Source: Streptomyces atratus
GTDB lineage: Bacteria; Actinomycetota; Actinomycetes; Streptomycetales; Streptomycetaceae
NCBI RefSeq assembly: GCF_900119365.1
Contig: NZ_FPJO01000013.1
Location: 124,001 to 188,000 of the forward strand
Reading direction: 5' to 3'
DNA: 64,000 nucleotides
A program made the position numbers and the translations under genes. Positions 9,496 through 19,285 of the stretch are shown in pieces. The notes beneath the pieces are model-generated. The model did not search any database. It saw nothing but the letters and a program-made list of their open reading frames with translations, and was not told the origin of the DNA. Each line of letters opens with the position of its first letter. Positions within the stretch are counted from its first letter, which is position 1.

Positions 9496-9660
9496 GTCCA
9501 GCATCTGACGGTGGCAGTAGCCTTCCGGCTGCCCGCCTCGGCCGTGGAGCCAGGCCGGCACCGGCAGCAACGGCCGCACGGCCGTCCACTCCGCGTCCGT
9601 CATGTCCGACGGATACCGGCGCACCCGATCGGGATGATCGGCCGCGTTGCCGTACACGTG
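9496..9660 (-). pseudogene. IS5-family transposase, N-terminal fragment
   Basis: The segment RVRRYPSDMTDAEWTAVRPL followed by LPVPAWLHGRGGQPEGYCHR is the characteristic N-terminus of Streptomyces IS5-family transposases. It breaks off after about 50 residues, just before the IS4 fragment ends on the other strand. No catalytic DDE region remains. It is a nested or adjacent insertion remnant in the 8.8-10.1 kb IS graveyard. Confidence 0.7.
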
Positions 9661-9729
9661 CGCGAGGCAATCGCACGAAACGGCGGGCGAGTTGAAGTCA
9701 ACGGGCGCGGGCGCGTACAACAACGACAA

Positions 9730-9788
9730 CAGGGCCTCCGGGATCCGCTCGGAATGGGGTCGCACCCCCGAGCTACCAGGAGGCCCTG
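9730..9788. repeat. Nested inverted repeat in IS remnant
   Basis: CAGGGCCTCC at 9730-9739 pairs with GGAGGCCCTG at 9779-9788. Inside it, CTCGG/CCGAG and GGGGT/ACCCC arms form a second stem. It lies between the IS5 fragment and the second IS4 fragment. It may be the leader hairpin or end region of the degraded IS4 element. Confidence 0.5.
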
Positions 9789-9867
9789 CCTTCATGTGCG
9801 TACGACCGGAAGATCACCCGACCAGGAACCCTGTTCGAACCGCACGTTCCAAGATCGGTTGAGATAC

Positions 9868-10092
9868 GGCTTCTCACGACTCACTCGAGCCCTGACTCAC
9901 ACCATCCATGAGCTGCTGGAACGACTCCTGCCACCCCGCAGGCAACGCTCCAACCCCCGTGTCATCAAACGCAAGATGTCCAACTGGCACCTCAAACACA
10001 CCCACCACCGCAACCCACCCCGACCACCCACAGCAGCAATCACACTGGTCCCACCCACCAAACCAACCAGCAAGCACCAGAAAAACACCTAA
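9868..10092 (+). pseudogene. IS4-family transposase, C-terminal tail (second copy)
   Basis: The last 70 or so codons before TAA at 10090-10092 read LTRALTHTIHELLERLLPPR, then NPRVIKRKMSNWHLKHTHHR and a Pro/Thr-rich tail. The PRVIKRKMSNW block is typical of the C-terminus of Streptomyces IS4 transposases and parallels ARIVKCGTSRYNIWN in the first fragment. Everything upstream of about 9868 has lost similarity. This copy lacks the extra winged-helix tail of the first fragment, so the two come from different IS4 elements. Confidence 0.65.
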
Positions 10093-10557
10093 ATCACCGG
10101 TATTGACCCTAAGGGGATACGTCACGGGCCCGGCGCAGGCCTGTCGGCGTGATCGTGACGATCAGCGACGCGTGGCGCCACCCGGAGCGGCAGAGTTCCT
10201 CGACCAACGAGGCCAACCACGTCTATGTGGTGGAGGTCCACGGCGTACAGCAGGCCCTCCATCCCCCAGAGACCGGCGAACGCCGCCCAGGCCCACGACG
10301 CGGCGGAGACTGCCCGCCCCGTCCCGCCCGAACTCGGCGTACCCGTAGTACCCGAGCACCAGGCCCGTCGCCACAGCGGCTCGGCCGCCCCGGGCGCGCA
10401 CACCGCTTCTCGGTCCGGCCGAGGTGGCTCTGCTCCAGGGCCGTCGCCTCGCCGGTCCGCTGGTTGGCAGGGCGAACTGCCCCTCCGGCGGCTCGGGACG
10501 GGGGTACTCGCCGGCGACCCACAGGGGCCCACCGGCCGACGAAGTGCCGGTGGCAGA
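10093..10557. other. No intact gene; possible degenerate membrane-protein remnant
   Basis: I see no convincing gene in these 465 bp. On the minus strand, two different frames each give a short plausible segment: WAWAAFAGLWGMEGLLYAVD in one and AAVATGLVLGYYGYAEFGRD in the other. This would fit a small membrane protein broken by a frameshift. The evidence is weak. Confidence 0.25.
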
Positions 10558-10566
10558 ATGGCCGCC

Positions 10567-11124
10567 ATGTCCAACTCATATGCGCAGCCCATCCTGAGGA
10601 CGGCTGATCTCGCAGAGGGTTTGCGAGTGGTCGAGCGGTTGCTCGGGATCGCCGATCTCCGGGACCTGGAGGTCGATTTCGAAGTGCTCATCTCCTCGGC
10701 GCACGTCCTGACACCTCTGCTGAAGTTGTTCCCGGACGCCGAGTGGTGGGCGGAAGGAGGCAGGAGCGGCTCGTCGGCGAAGGGCGACGACCCGTCGACG
10801 CACCTGCCCGTCCGGCTGAGGAGCTGGGCCACTCCGCCGGAGGCTGTGGGGCCGTTCCTCGACGCGCTGGGTGGCAGCCCGGCCACCGTGCGGTGGGACT
10901 TCATGGGCTGGCCCGAAGCCCCCGAAGTCGGCTTGGGTGCCGGCGGTGCCAGGGGTGCGTTCGTGACGCTGTGCGTCAACGTCCGCGACCTCGAACTGGA
11001 GGAGCCCGCGACCGACCACACCGTCTTCGTCCATGTGAAGCAGATCGAGGCCGAGCGCGCACCGTGGCTGGCCGGGCAGGTCGGGCAACAGGTGATCGGC
11101 GACCTGGTGATGGCTCCGTACTGA
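10567..11124 (+). CDS. Hypothetical protein, possible immunity partner of the RHS toxin
   Basis: I do not recognise this 185-residue protein. It starts MSNSYAQPILRTADLAEGLR, has no signal peptide or membrane segment, is acidic (DLEVDFEVLISS; LELEEPATD), and looks like a soluble alpha/beta protein. The start could be ATG 10558 or 10567; neither has a strong ribosome site. It is convergent with the RHS toxin gene, the two stop codons being 65 bp apart across a perfect palindrome. Small acidic proteins beside polymorphic toxin tips are often immunity proteins, but those genes normally lie downstream on the same strand, so this role is speculative. Confidence 0.6.
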   Translation: MSNSYAQPILRTADLAEGLRVVERLLGIADLRDLEVDFEVLISSAHVLTPLLKLFPDAEWWAEGGRSGSSAKGDDPSTHLPVRLRSWATPPEAVGPFLDALGGSPATVRWDFMGWPEAPEVGLGAGGARGAFVTLCVNVRDLELEEPATDHTVFVHVKQIEAERAPWLAGQVGQQVIGDLVMAPY

Positions 11125-11136
11125 GTGGCCGGTCTC

Positions 11137-11166
11137 GTCTCCAAGACCCACGTGGGTCTTGGAGAC
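11137..11166. terminator. Perfect 30-bp palindrome, bidirectional terminator candidate
   Basis: GTCTCCAAGACCCA is followed immediately by CG and its exact complement, TGGGTCTTGGAGAC. It lies between convergent genes (stops at 11124 and 11190), so it can terminate both. A cruciform or protein-binding role is also possible because the arms meet with almost no loop. Confidence 0.7.
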
Positions 11167-11189
11167 CGAAGCCGTACGGTCAACTCAGG

Positions 11190-14100
11190 TCAGGCGCACA
11201 CGCTCGGATCGCAGGAACCGTTGTAGTTCGGTGTTTCCACGGCCTCGTGGAATCCGAACGGATCGAAGAAGTCCTTGCCCATCTCCTGGATGCCGCCCCA
11301 GAACCCGAAGCTGCGCACATAGCTGTTGGACTGGGCGAACGGCATCAACGATCCCGCGACGCCCAGTACTCGGCCGCGGATTCTCGGGCTGACCCGTGTG
11401 GAGTTCACCTTTCCGGTCGATCCGTTGAAGACTCTGCCTGAGTCGAACCCTGAGTCGGGGTGAATCACGCGGACCCGTGAGTCGCCGCTGTAGCTCTTGA
11501 CCACCTGACCGGCCTGTTCGGCGGTTGCGGCGACGTATACCACGTTGTTCGCCTGCTTCTTGCCGTTGGGATTCATCTTCCCGTCGATGTCACCCTGGAT
11601 GTGATTGAGGGCCTTGTCCGCCTTCGTGGTACCCGTTGCGTCGAAGTCGATCACATCGACGATCTTCCCGTCCTGGTAGGAGACCTTGATGAAGTCGGAC
11701 GTGGTGCCGTTCAGCCTGGTCTTTCCGTCCTTGTCGGTGAACGAGCCCTTGCCCACGAGGGGCTCGGTGTCGTCCTGCGACAAGTAGATCTCACCGGTCC
11801 CCTTGTTGGAGCCGTCGGTGTGGAGCCCCGCTGCCCTGAGGTCTTCGTTCAGGATGTCGATGGCTCGCCTCGCTGCATCGTTGTCGGGTGAGCCGCCCAC
11901 GACGTGTCCGATTCCGTACTCGTCGTAGATCGCCCTGCGGCCGTCGGGTGTTTTCGTCTCCGTGAGTTTGGGAGCAGGCGGGGTGCCTCCTCCTCCGCCT
12001 CCGCCGCCCAGGACCATGCCGGGGATCAGGATGAGCATCAGCCCGCTCGGGTCGCTCTTGCTGATCGGGCTGTTGTTGCTGTACGCGTATCCGTTCATCT
12101 GGAGCGGGTCGGCGATGTCGATCAGCGGGTCGGCCGAGAGGAACCGGCCGGACGTCTGGTCGTACTCGCGGGCGCCGATATGGGTCAGGCCTGTCGCCGC
12201 GTCGTCGATGCCCACACCGAGGTAGCCGCGTCTGCTGGGCCAGCTCCCGGGCTTGGTGCCGCGCGACTCGCCGTACGGCTTGTAGGCGCGACGTGTCACC
12301 GGCTGGGTACCGGACAGCTCGACCGCGGTGGTGGAGGTGCCGAGGTGGTCGGCGAGCAGAACGCTGATCCTGTGGCCGGTGGTCGCGCCGTTGGCCGTAG
12401 TACGGATGACGGTCGGGGCACCCTGCTGGGCGTAGGCCCGAGCGGCCTGGACGATGGTCCCGCTCGCGTCGGTCGTCACCTCGGTCTCGCCCAGATACAG
12501 GGTCGAGCCCGCTGCCGACTTCTCCAGGAGGCGGTTGCCCTCGGCGTCGTACACGTACGACGTGCTGCTGCCGTCGGCCGTGATCGTGTCGAGGCGGTTC
12601 TCCTGCGTCCAGGTCAGACCCTGCGTGGTGTCGGACAGATCGCGAACCTCGGTGTTGCCGGCCACGTCGTGGATGTAGGAGCTTCCCCGGCCGGACGGGC
12701 TGGAGCTGATCCCATCGACGGCGTGGGGCTGCTTGGTGTCCTAGCCGTAGCTGTAGGTGACGCTCTTCGTGGCGTCGGCCGGGTCGTGTTCCTTCAGCGA
12801 GGCACGGTTGCCGAGCCAGTCGAAGGTGAAGGACTGGCGGTAGGCGGTCGCGCCCGTCGCGACGGACGCCGCATCAGGTGCGGCGGCGGCCAGGGTCGAC
12901 GTCAGTGAGGCATCGGGGGCGGACGTGTCGGTCGCCGCGTCGGGAGCATCCGCCACCGGCCCGGTCGAGGCCTCGTAGTCGGTGCGGGGGCCCCAGGCCG
13001 CGCCGTTCGACGCCTTGCAGCCGGTTCCCTTACCGTTCGGGACGATGCTGGACGTCCAGGCGTTCACGAGTTCACCCATGGCGTCGTAGGTGAAGCACTG
13101 GGTGTCCCAGGTCGTGCCTGATGCTCCGGAAAGACTGCGGGCGTCGGAGGTGATGGTGCCCGAGACGTCGTACGCGTAGTAGTTGTCGGCGATGCGGTGC
13201 GGGCCCGCGGTCTCACGGTCGGCGACGGTGCGCTGGAGGCGGCCGGTGTGCGGATCCATGAAGTTGGTCGTCCACACGCGGGCCGGCTGGGAGCCGGAGA
13301 CCGTGCGAAGGGGCTCACCGAACGGCGAGTACGTGACGTCGGAGGTGTACCAGGCGCCTCCGGAGGTGGACTCGGCCAGATCGTCGCTGTTGTAGCGCGT
13401 GATCACCTTCTCGGCGGCCAGGCCGCCCACGGCGGGCAGGGTGACCGACTGCGGCTTTCCGCTGACCGGCGTGTAGGTGAACGCGTAGGCGTAGGTGCCG
13501 GAGACGCCCTTCGTCATGGCGTTGGACGGGATGACCGTCTCGCGGCCCGTGGGCCGGTACTCGGTGTCGTAGCCCGTGACCCGGTTGACGTAGTTGCCGG
13601 TCGCGGTGTTCCGGGCGGATGCCACCGGCCTGCCGAGGCCGCCGGGCAGCGTGTCGTAGGTGTACTCCTTGACGGGGGTGGCGGTCTTGGACCCCTCACG
13701 GACCTTGGTGACCCGGCCCAGTACGTCGTACTCGGTGTAGGTCGTCCGCCCCTTGGAGTCGGTCACCTTGTTGGGGCGGTCGGCGGCGTCGTACCAGGTC
13801 TCCGTCGTGCCGGTGTCCGGGTCCGTCGCGGAGGTCACGCGGCCGCGCGCGTCGTAGGTGTACGACCAGCTGTTGCCGGCGGGGTCGGTGACCTTGGTGC
13901 GGTTGCCTCGGGCGTCGTACTCGTACGCGGTCGAGCGTCCGGCGTCGGAGGAGGCCGTGCGACTGTAGTGCAGCACCGAGGTGACCCTGCCCAGGGCGTC
14001 GGTGTAGGTCCGGGTCCGGGGTGCGGTTCCGCCCGCGGGGTCCACATAGGTGCTGGTGTCGCTGTAGTAGGTGTAGGTCGCGTACCTGTAGTCGCCGTCG

Positions 14101-15818
14101 AAGTAGGCCGACTGGCGGACCGGCCGCTCCATCCCGTCGTAGCGGTTCTTGGTCCAGCTCGGAATCGCACGGGTCGACTTCGGGGTGAACAGTGCGGGGG
14201 CGGGGTCGCCCTTGGCCAGGTAGCCGGCGGTCTGCTCGTCGACCAGTCCGTGGTCGTCGTACGAGGTGTCCGTGACTATCCGGCCGGGGCCGTGGGCGTC
14301 CTCCTGGGTCTGGACCTTGCGCGTCAGGCCGTCGTAGATCGTGACGTGCTTGCTGTAGGTGCCGTCCTCCTTGAGCGTCCTGACGGTGACTGCGGCCGGG
14401 CGCGTCGTCGCGGAGGTGGCGATGGCGCTCTGGTAGTCGATCAGGACGTCCGCGGACTTGCCTCCGGACGAGCGGGACGCCGACCAGCCCCTGACCGAGC
14501 GCCCGAGGGCGTCGTACTCGGTCTTCATCATGCGGCCGTTGGGGTCGGTGACGGTGAGCGCCAGGCTGCGGCCCGGGTCGAAGGTCGTGACGCTGGCGTG
14601 GCCCTTGGCGTTGATCGCCTTGATCGAGGTGACCGGGCCGCCCTCTTCCGGCGTGTACTGCGTCTCGGTCGTTCCCTTGCCGGGCTCGGTGACGGTGCGC
14701 TTGCGGCCCAGCGTGTCGTAGGTCATCTCGGTGACCCTCGCGTACGAGGTGCCGGCGCCGTCGGTCTCGGCCCTGGTGGTGATCTCGCCACGGGTCGGAG
14801 CCATCCCGTACGCCTGCTTGTCGTAGGTGTAGCGCACCGCGGACTTGAGCAGCTTGGCGGGGTCGGCGGTGTCGTGGTTCGCGCAGGAGGTGGCTGTGGT
14901 GCGCTGCTCCTTGGTCAGGCCGATCAGCCACGCCGAGGGGTTGTGGAGGTACGACGTCCTGGTGCAGCTCTGGTCGGAGAGGGTTTCGCCCCCTGTGCCG
15001 CCGGGTTTCACCACGGCCGTCTCGACCTGGTGAGGGAGACCGTAGGTGCCCTCGAACGAGGTCAGTGTGCGTACCGAGCGCCAGCTCGTGTCGGCCGTCT
15101 CGATCTCGTCGGTGCGTCTGATCGCGGCGCGATGGGCGAGGAGCGGCTCAAGATCCGCGCCGGTCTCCGCCTCACGGGCGCGGGAGGCCGTCTCCTTCGA
15201 CCAGGGGTGATGCAGTGTGCGCCTCTGGACCCGCTTGTCGGAGTTGAGGTAGGTGATGCTCTCCGCCGTCAGGCCCGCGTACTGCGGCGCGTCGTCATCC
15301 ACCAACGTGTAGGCGCCGGTGGAGTCCTTGACCGTACCGCCGACTCCCTGGAAGTAGCGTGTCACGGAGTGCGACTGGGACTGCGGGTCGCCCTGCTGGG
15401 AACTGGATTTGCTGCCCTTGGTGACGGCCACCTCGCGGAAGCCGCGCCAGTCGCTGTGGGTCTGCAGGGCGGGCCGGGTGAACTCGTCGACACTCTTGGC
15501 CCAGGCAGGTCCGGTGTAGGCGTATGTCGTGTGGATGGGCTTGCCGTGGGAGGTGACCTTGTCGGTCTCGGTCACGGAGTGGACGACGTACTTGTTGAAC
15601 CAGGACTTCGCGGGCGTCCTCTCGTCGTCGTCGGGGGACCAGCGCACCGGGAAGCACGTGCCGTTGTTCTTCCCCTTGTCCTCGGCCGGTTCGCTCGCGC
15701 AGCCGCCCTTGTACTCGACCTCGATGTCGCCTCCGTACTCGGTGGCGACGGTGCCGATGCGGGGCCGGGTGAAGGCGGGGCGCTGGTCGTTCTTGCCATT
15801 CGGGACCAGGTTGGCGCG
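11190..15818 (-). pseudogene. RHS-repeat polymorphic toxin, amber-interrupted and N-truncated
   Basis: About 1540 codons of one reading frame encode many YD/RHS repeats (for example YEYDARGNRTKVTDPAGNSW and YTYDARGRVTSATDPDTGTT). Next come the RHS-associated core (SVLLADHLGTSTTAVELSG, then GYAYSNNSPISKSDPSG) and a variable tip of about 240 residues. A single TAG at 12741-12743 splits the frame after SVTYSYG. Relatives usually have a sense codon there, and CAG to TAG would explain it. The upstream end is also lost: coding similarity stops near 15818, where a plus-strand DUF6233-like fragment begins, so the signal peptide and N-terminal domains are absent. The tip (YGIGHVVGG, VVYVAATAEQAGQVVKSY, ending SCDPSVCA) matches no toxin I can name. 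A nuclease activity is only a guess. Confidence 0.8.
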
Positions 15819-15829
15819 TCCTGGCAGGG

Positions 15830-16046
15830 GAGGGAGCGGGTCAACCGGGCGGTCGGGCGGGAGCCCGCGAAGCGGTGGAAGATCCAGCCACAGCGGTCAT
15901 CGTCGGCGGCTCTGGTGCACCGCGGGGACTGTGCCCTGTATCCGGTCGAGGGCGGATTCCTCAACCGTGAGGAGGCGGTGATCGCCTTGGCGGAGCCTTC
16001 TCTGAACTATGTCGGACCGTGCCCTGGCAGTGACAGACTGGGCAAC
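15830..16046 (+). pseudogene. DUF6233-like protein, C-terminal fragment
   Basis: The frame reads ALVHRGDCALYPVEGGFLNR followed by EEAVIALAEPSL, which resembles the C-terminal half of the small Streptomyces DUF6233 proteins (His-Gly-Asp-Cys, then REEA..AL). No start codon or N-terminal half is visible, and the fragment begins at the RHS junction. The frame continues without a stop into the next small gene. It is probably a rearrangement remnant. Family assignment is from memory and tentative. Confidence 0.4.
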
Positions 16047-16292
16047 ATGACCGCGCACCCAAGGGTCGGCTCCGTCTGGGCCTTCCGCTATCCAGGCGCC
16101 CCGCAGCACGACCACGAGTTCCGGGTGACCGGGGTGTTCACGATAGACGGTGTCACCTACATCGAGTCTGAGCGGCTCGACAGCGGCGCACACTGCAGGG
16201 GACGGCTTGATTACGCCCTTGACTACGCGGAGCCCGTCAGCACCGACTGGACCGGCACCCTGGCCATCTCCTGGCAGGTCAGCGGCCCTTGA
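16047..16292 (+). CDS. Small hypothetical protein (81 aa)
   Basis: An 81-residue frame starts at ATG 16047 with MTAHPRVGSVWAFRYPGAP and continues HEFRVTGVFTIDGVTYIESE. It is rich in beta-strand-type sequence and has no membrane segment or signal. It lies in the same frame as, and directly after, the DUF6233-like fragment, so it might be the downstream part of a fused frame. I cannot assign a function. The regular composition and intact stop favour a real gene, but a remnant is possible. Confidence 0.5.
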   Translation: MTAHPRVGSVWAFRYPGAPQHDHEFRVTGVFTIDGVTYIESERLDSGAHCRGRLDYALDYAEPVSTDWTGTLAISWQVSGP

Positions 16293-16299
16293 CCGAGCC

Positions 16300-16577
16300 G
16301 TTCCCGGTCCGCAAGCGCCTGCAAAATGCGCTGGTAATCCGCCGACAGCACCGACCAGGCCAGCCCCTCACGCCACATCGGCACCTGCGATTTCGGCTTC
16401 GCCGCCGCCCGGAGCCAGCACCGTATCGACCCGCCTACGGGCGATCACCCACTCCTGCCATTTCAGCTCGGCCACGGCCAACTCAGCCTGGATACGATCG
16501 GCCTCCTCGCGCAGCTCGTCCACGCGACGGCGAGCACCCCGCTCACGCTGTTCCAACAGCCCAACCACCGACGGCAT
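16300..16577 (-). pseudogene. Frameshifted small coiled-coil protein
   Basis: The frame starting ATG 16575-16577 (GGGAGG 6 nt upstream) reads MPSVVGLLEQRERGARRRVD, then ELREEADRIQAELAVAELKW, a clear coiled coil. Near 16385 the similarity jumps to another frame that reads WREGLAWSVLSADYQRILQA. In Streptomyces relatives these two parts belong to one protein, a coiled-coil N-terminus with a helix-turn-helix-like C-terminus. A frameshift has therefore broken the gene. It lies among other remnants (RHS N-terminus, DUF6233-like fragment). Confidence 0.5.
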
Positions 16578-16693
16578 CCACGACCTCCCGGGGAGCGACA
16601 GCACGACAGGCCACTACTCCCACAGGACCTCCGCCCTACGCCCCACCAGCGGAAACGCAGCTCTCAAGTCCGGAAAGACAACAGCTTCTAAGC

Positions 16694-17758
16694 TTAATCC
16701 CTGACCGCCGGGGAGAGATGGAGATGGGCCAGGTCGTGCGGGACCGGTCCGTCCGGGCGGAAGAGCGGTGCGCTCTCGCCGTCGGCCGCCGTGGCCGGGG
16801 CGTCCGTGAGGCGGAGGCGGGTGCGCAGCCGTCCGTAGAAGTCGTTCGGGCCGAGCCTGATGACCCGCAGGCGGCGCGGTGACGCGTACACGCCGAGCCA
16901 GTCCCCGGCGGCCAGTACGCCGCGCAGCTGGCCGTCGATGGTCACCGCGCCCTGTCCCGAGTGCGGCAGGACCCGCACGGCGATCGGTTCGTCGGCCGCG
17001 GCGACCACGGTGCGGTCGAAGGTCATGTGTGCCGCCACGGGCGTGAAGAGGACGGCGTCCATGCGCGGTGAGACCACCGGGCCGCCCGCGGCGAAGCTGT
17101 AGGCGGTCGAGCCGGTGGGGGTGGCCATGATGACCGCGTCGGCGGAGTACGAGGCGAGGAGCCGGCCGCCGATGTAGACGCCGAGGCTCACCTGCCGGTC
17201 GCGGGCGAGCTTCTCCACGACGACATCGTTGAGTGCGGTGACGTCCAGTGCCACGCCCCAGCCCTCCGCCGCGGCCTCCTCTTCGAGGGCGATCTGGGGA
17301 GGCGGCAGCATGGGGCGCTGTCCGTAGCCCATCAGGGCGTCGATGTCCGGGGGTACTTCGAGTACGCGGGAGGCTCTCATGGTCAGGGTCATGCGCTCCT
17401 CGACCTCCGCCCGGCCCCGGTGGACGGCGTCGAGCGCCCGGACCACGTCCTCGGCGGGCACCTCGGTGAGGAAGCCGACGCGGCCCAGGTCGATCCCGAG
17501 GACGGCGCCGTCGTTCTTGGCGGCGATCCTGGCGCCGCGCAGGAACGTCCCGTCGCCGCCGAGCGTCACGATGAGATCGGGGTTGCCCGCGACATCGGCC
17601 TCCTCGCGACCGCCGCGTCTGCGTTCGTCGTCGCGCCACACGTCGATGTCCGTGCACGGGATGCCCTCGCGGGCACACCAGTCGCGCACGACTCCCGAAG
17701 CGACGACGGCTTCGGGACGGCCCTGGTGAACGACGACTCCGACCCGCTCGACACTCAT
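16694..17758 (-). CDS. NAD kinase
   Basis: This enzyme (ATP-NAD kinase, 354 residues) makes NADP from NAD. The diphosphate-binding GGDGTFLRGARIAA lies near residue 67, followed by the LNDVVVEK region and the ATPTGSTAYSFAAGGPVVSP motif. Start ATG 17756-17758 has GGGAG 10 nt upstream; a longer frame adds only arginine-rich shadow sequence. It is somewhat longer than typical actinobacterial NadK (about 300), with an insert of about 25 residues in PQIALEEEAAAEGWGVALD. Streptomyces usually carry more than one NAD kinase, so this may be a paralogue rather than the housekeeping copy. It ends 130 bp downstream of the APC permease. Confidence 0.9.
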   Translation of the reverse strand: MSVERVGVVVHQGRPEAVVASGVVRDWCAREGIPCTDIDVWRDDERRRGGREEADVAGNPDLIVTLGGDGTFLRGARIAAKNDGAVLGIDLGRVGFLTEVPAEDVVRALDAVHRGRAEVEERMTLTMRASRVLEVPPDIDALMGYGQRPMLPPPQIALEEEAAAEGWGVALDVTALNDVVVEKLARDRQVSLGVYIGGRLLASYSADAVIMATPTGSTAYSFAAGGPVVSPRMDAVLFTPVAAHMTFDRTVVAAADEPIAVRVLPHSGQGAVTIDGQLRGVLAAGDWLGVYASPRRLRVIRLGPNDFYGRLRTRLRLTDAPATAADGESAPLFRPDGPVPHDLAHLHLSPAVRD

Positions 17759-17887
17759 CCCGCCACGACTCCCCGTGTTCCGACGACGTCCCTCACCCCA
17801 CTGTGAGGGCATCGGGGGTGTCTTCGCCCGTCGGCGGCGGCTCTTCGCCGACGGGCGGGACACCGCGCGGAACACGTCCGGGGAGGG

Positions 17888-19285
17888 TCAGGACTGCGCG
17901 TCCTCCGGAATGCTGACCAGCCAGCGGGTCTCCCGGCGAGGCCGCAGGTAGAGCGCCCAGTAGAGCGTGGCGACCGCCGTGATCCCACCGGTCCACAGCA
18001 GGTACTCGGTCTCCTGCTGGATGAGGATGTACATCAGCACGGCGATCAGCAGCACCGGGATCGCGGGCCACAGCGGCATCCGCCAGGCCGGTGCCTCCTG
18101 GTGCGTACCGCGGCGGCAGAGCAGGGCCGCGACCGCGACCAGCAGGTACATGGCGGTGACGGACACGCCGGTGACGCCGTACAGCGTGTCCAGGTTGACG
18201 AAGCAGAGCGCGGCGCCGGGGACGCCGACGACCAGGGTGGCGACCCACGGGGACCCGAACCGGCCGAGCCGGGCGAGGGCGTTGTTGATCGGCGCGGGCC
18301 ATGCCTTGTCACGGGCGGAGGCGAAGAGCACCCGAGAGTTCTGGATGACCATCACGATGCCCGCGTTGATGATCGCGAGGGCGACGCAGAGGCTGACGAA
18401 GGTGCCGACCGCCGAGTTGGACCAGGCGGCCACCATCGTGTTGAGGTCGCCCGAGGTCAGGGCCTCCAGGTCCGGGGCGCCCAGTGTGATGGCGATGACC
18501 GGGACGAGGATGACCGCCGTGGAGATGGCGAGGGTGGCGAGCACGGTGCGGGCCACGTTGCGCCGCGGGTTCTCCAGCTCTTCGGAGAGGTAGACGGCCG
18601 TGGAGAAGCCCTGGGTGATGAAGAGCGCGATCGCGAGCCCGGAGACCACCATCATCGCGGTGACGGTCGAGCTCGTGCCGTCCGACGAGGCGACCGATCC
18701 GTGCACCAGCGCCGATCCGCCTCGCTCGGAGTGGGCGAAGCCGAGAACGGCGACGACGCCTGCCGCGATCACTTCGAGTACGAGGAAGATTCCGGTGATC
18801 CACGCGTTGGCGCGCAGGTCCAGGAGGCCGGCGAGGGTGGCGAGCAGCATGACGCCGGCGCCCGCGAGGGGAGCCGGAATGTGCACGACGGGTGCGAGGT
18901 AGTCGGCCGTTCCCATGGCGATCACCGGGGGAACGATCATCACGACGAGCAGCGAGAGCACGAAGACGAGCCACCCGGCGAGCCGCCCCGCCATGGTCGA
19001 CACCATGGCGTACTCGCCGCCGGCGCTGGGGATGAGCGTACCCAGCTCCGAGTAGCAGAAGGCGACCGCGATGCAGAGCAGCGAGCCGATGGCGATGGTG
19101 AGGGCGGTGTACGTGCCGAGGCTGGAGAACAGGTCCGGTACGACCACGAAGAGGGTCGAGGCGGGCGTCACGCAGGAGAGCGTGAGCAGTGTGCCGCCCA
19201 CGACGCCGATGGAACGCTTGAGCTTCTGTGGAGTGGGGCCGGTCGCTGGGGCGAGCGCCTGGGGAGCGCTGAGCGTGTCGGTCAT
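17888..19285 (-). CDS. APC superfamily amino acid permease
   Basis: This 465-residue permease has about 12 hydrophobic segments. The N-terminal half shows the APC signature region: KLKRSIGVVGGTLLTLSCVT with TPAS in place of the usual GxG loop, then SAGGEYAMVSTMAGRLAGW. It should import an amino acid, polyamine or similar amine by secondary transport. Start ATG 19283-19285 gives the expected cytoplasmic leader MTDTLSAPQALAPATG. The substrate cannot be predicted. The NAD kinase gene lies downstream on the same strand but is separated by 130 bp. Confidence 0.85.
   Translation of the reverse strand: MTDTLSAPQALAPATGPTPQKLKRSIGVVGGTLLTLSCVTPASTLFVVVPDLFSSLGTYTALTIAIGSLLCIAVAFCYSELGTLIPSAGGEYAMVSTMAGRLAGWLVFVLSLLVVMIVPPVIAMGTADYLAPVVHIPAPLAGAGVMLLATLAGLLDLRANAWITGIFLVLEVIAAGVVAVLGFAHSERGGSALVHGSVASSDGTSSTVTAMMVVSGLAIALFITQGFSTAVYLSEELENPRRNVARTVLATLAISTAVILVPVIAITLGAPDLEALTSGDLNTMVAAWSNSAVGTFVSLCVALAIINAGIVMVIQNSRVLFASARDKAWPAPINNALARLGRFGSPWVATLVVGVPGAALCFVNLDTLYGVTGVSVTAMYLLVAVAALLCRRGTHQEAPAWRMPLWPAIPVLLIAVLMYILIQQETEYLLWTGGITAVATLYWALYLRPRRETRWLVSIPEDAQS

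Noticed and set aside
13197..16292. Very long plus-strand open frame opposite the RHS gene
   Set aside because: Its protein is Val/Gly/Arg-rich low-complexity shadow of the RHS frame. Only the last 80 codons after 16047 look like protein, and they are reported separately.
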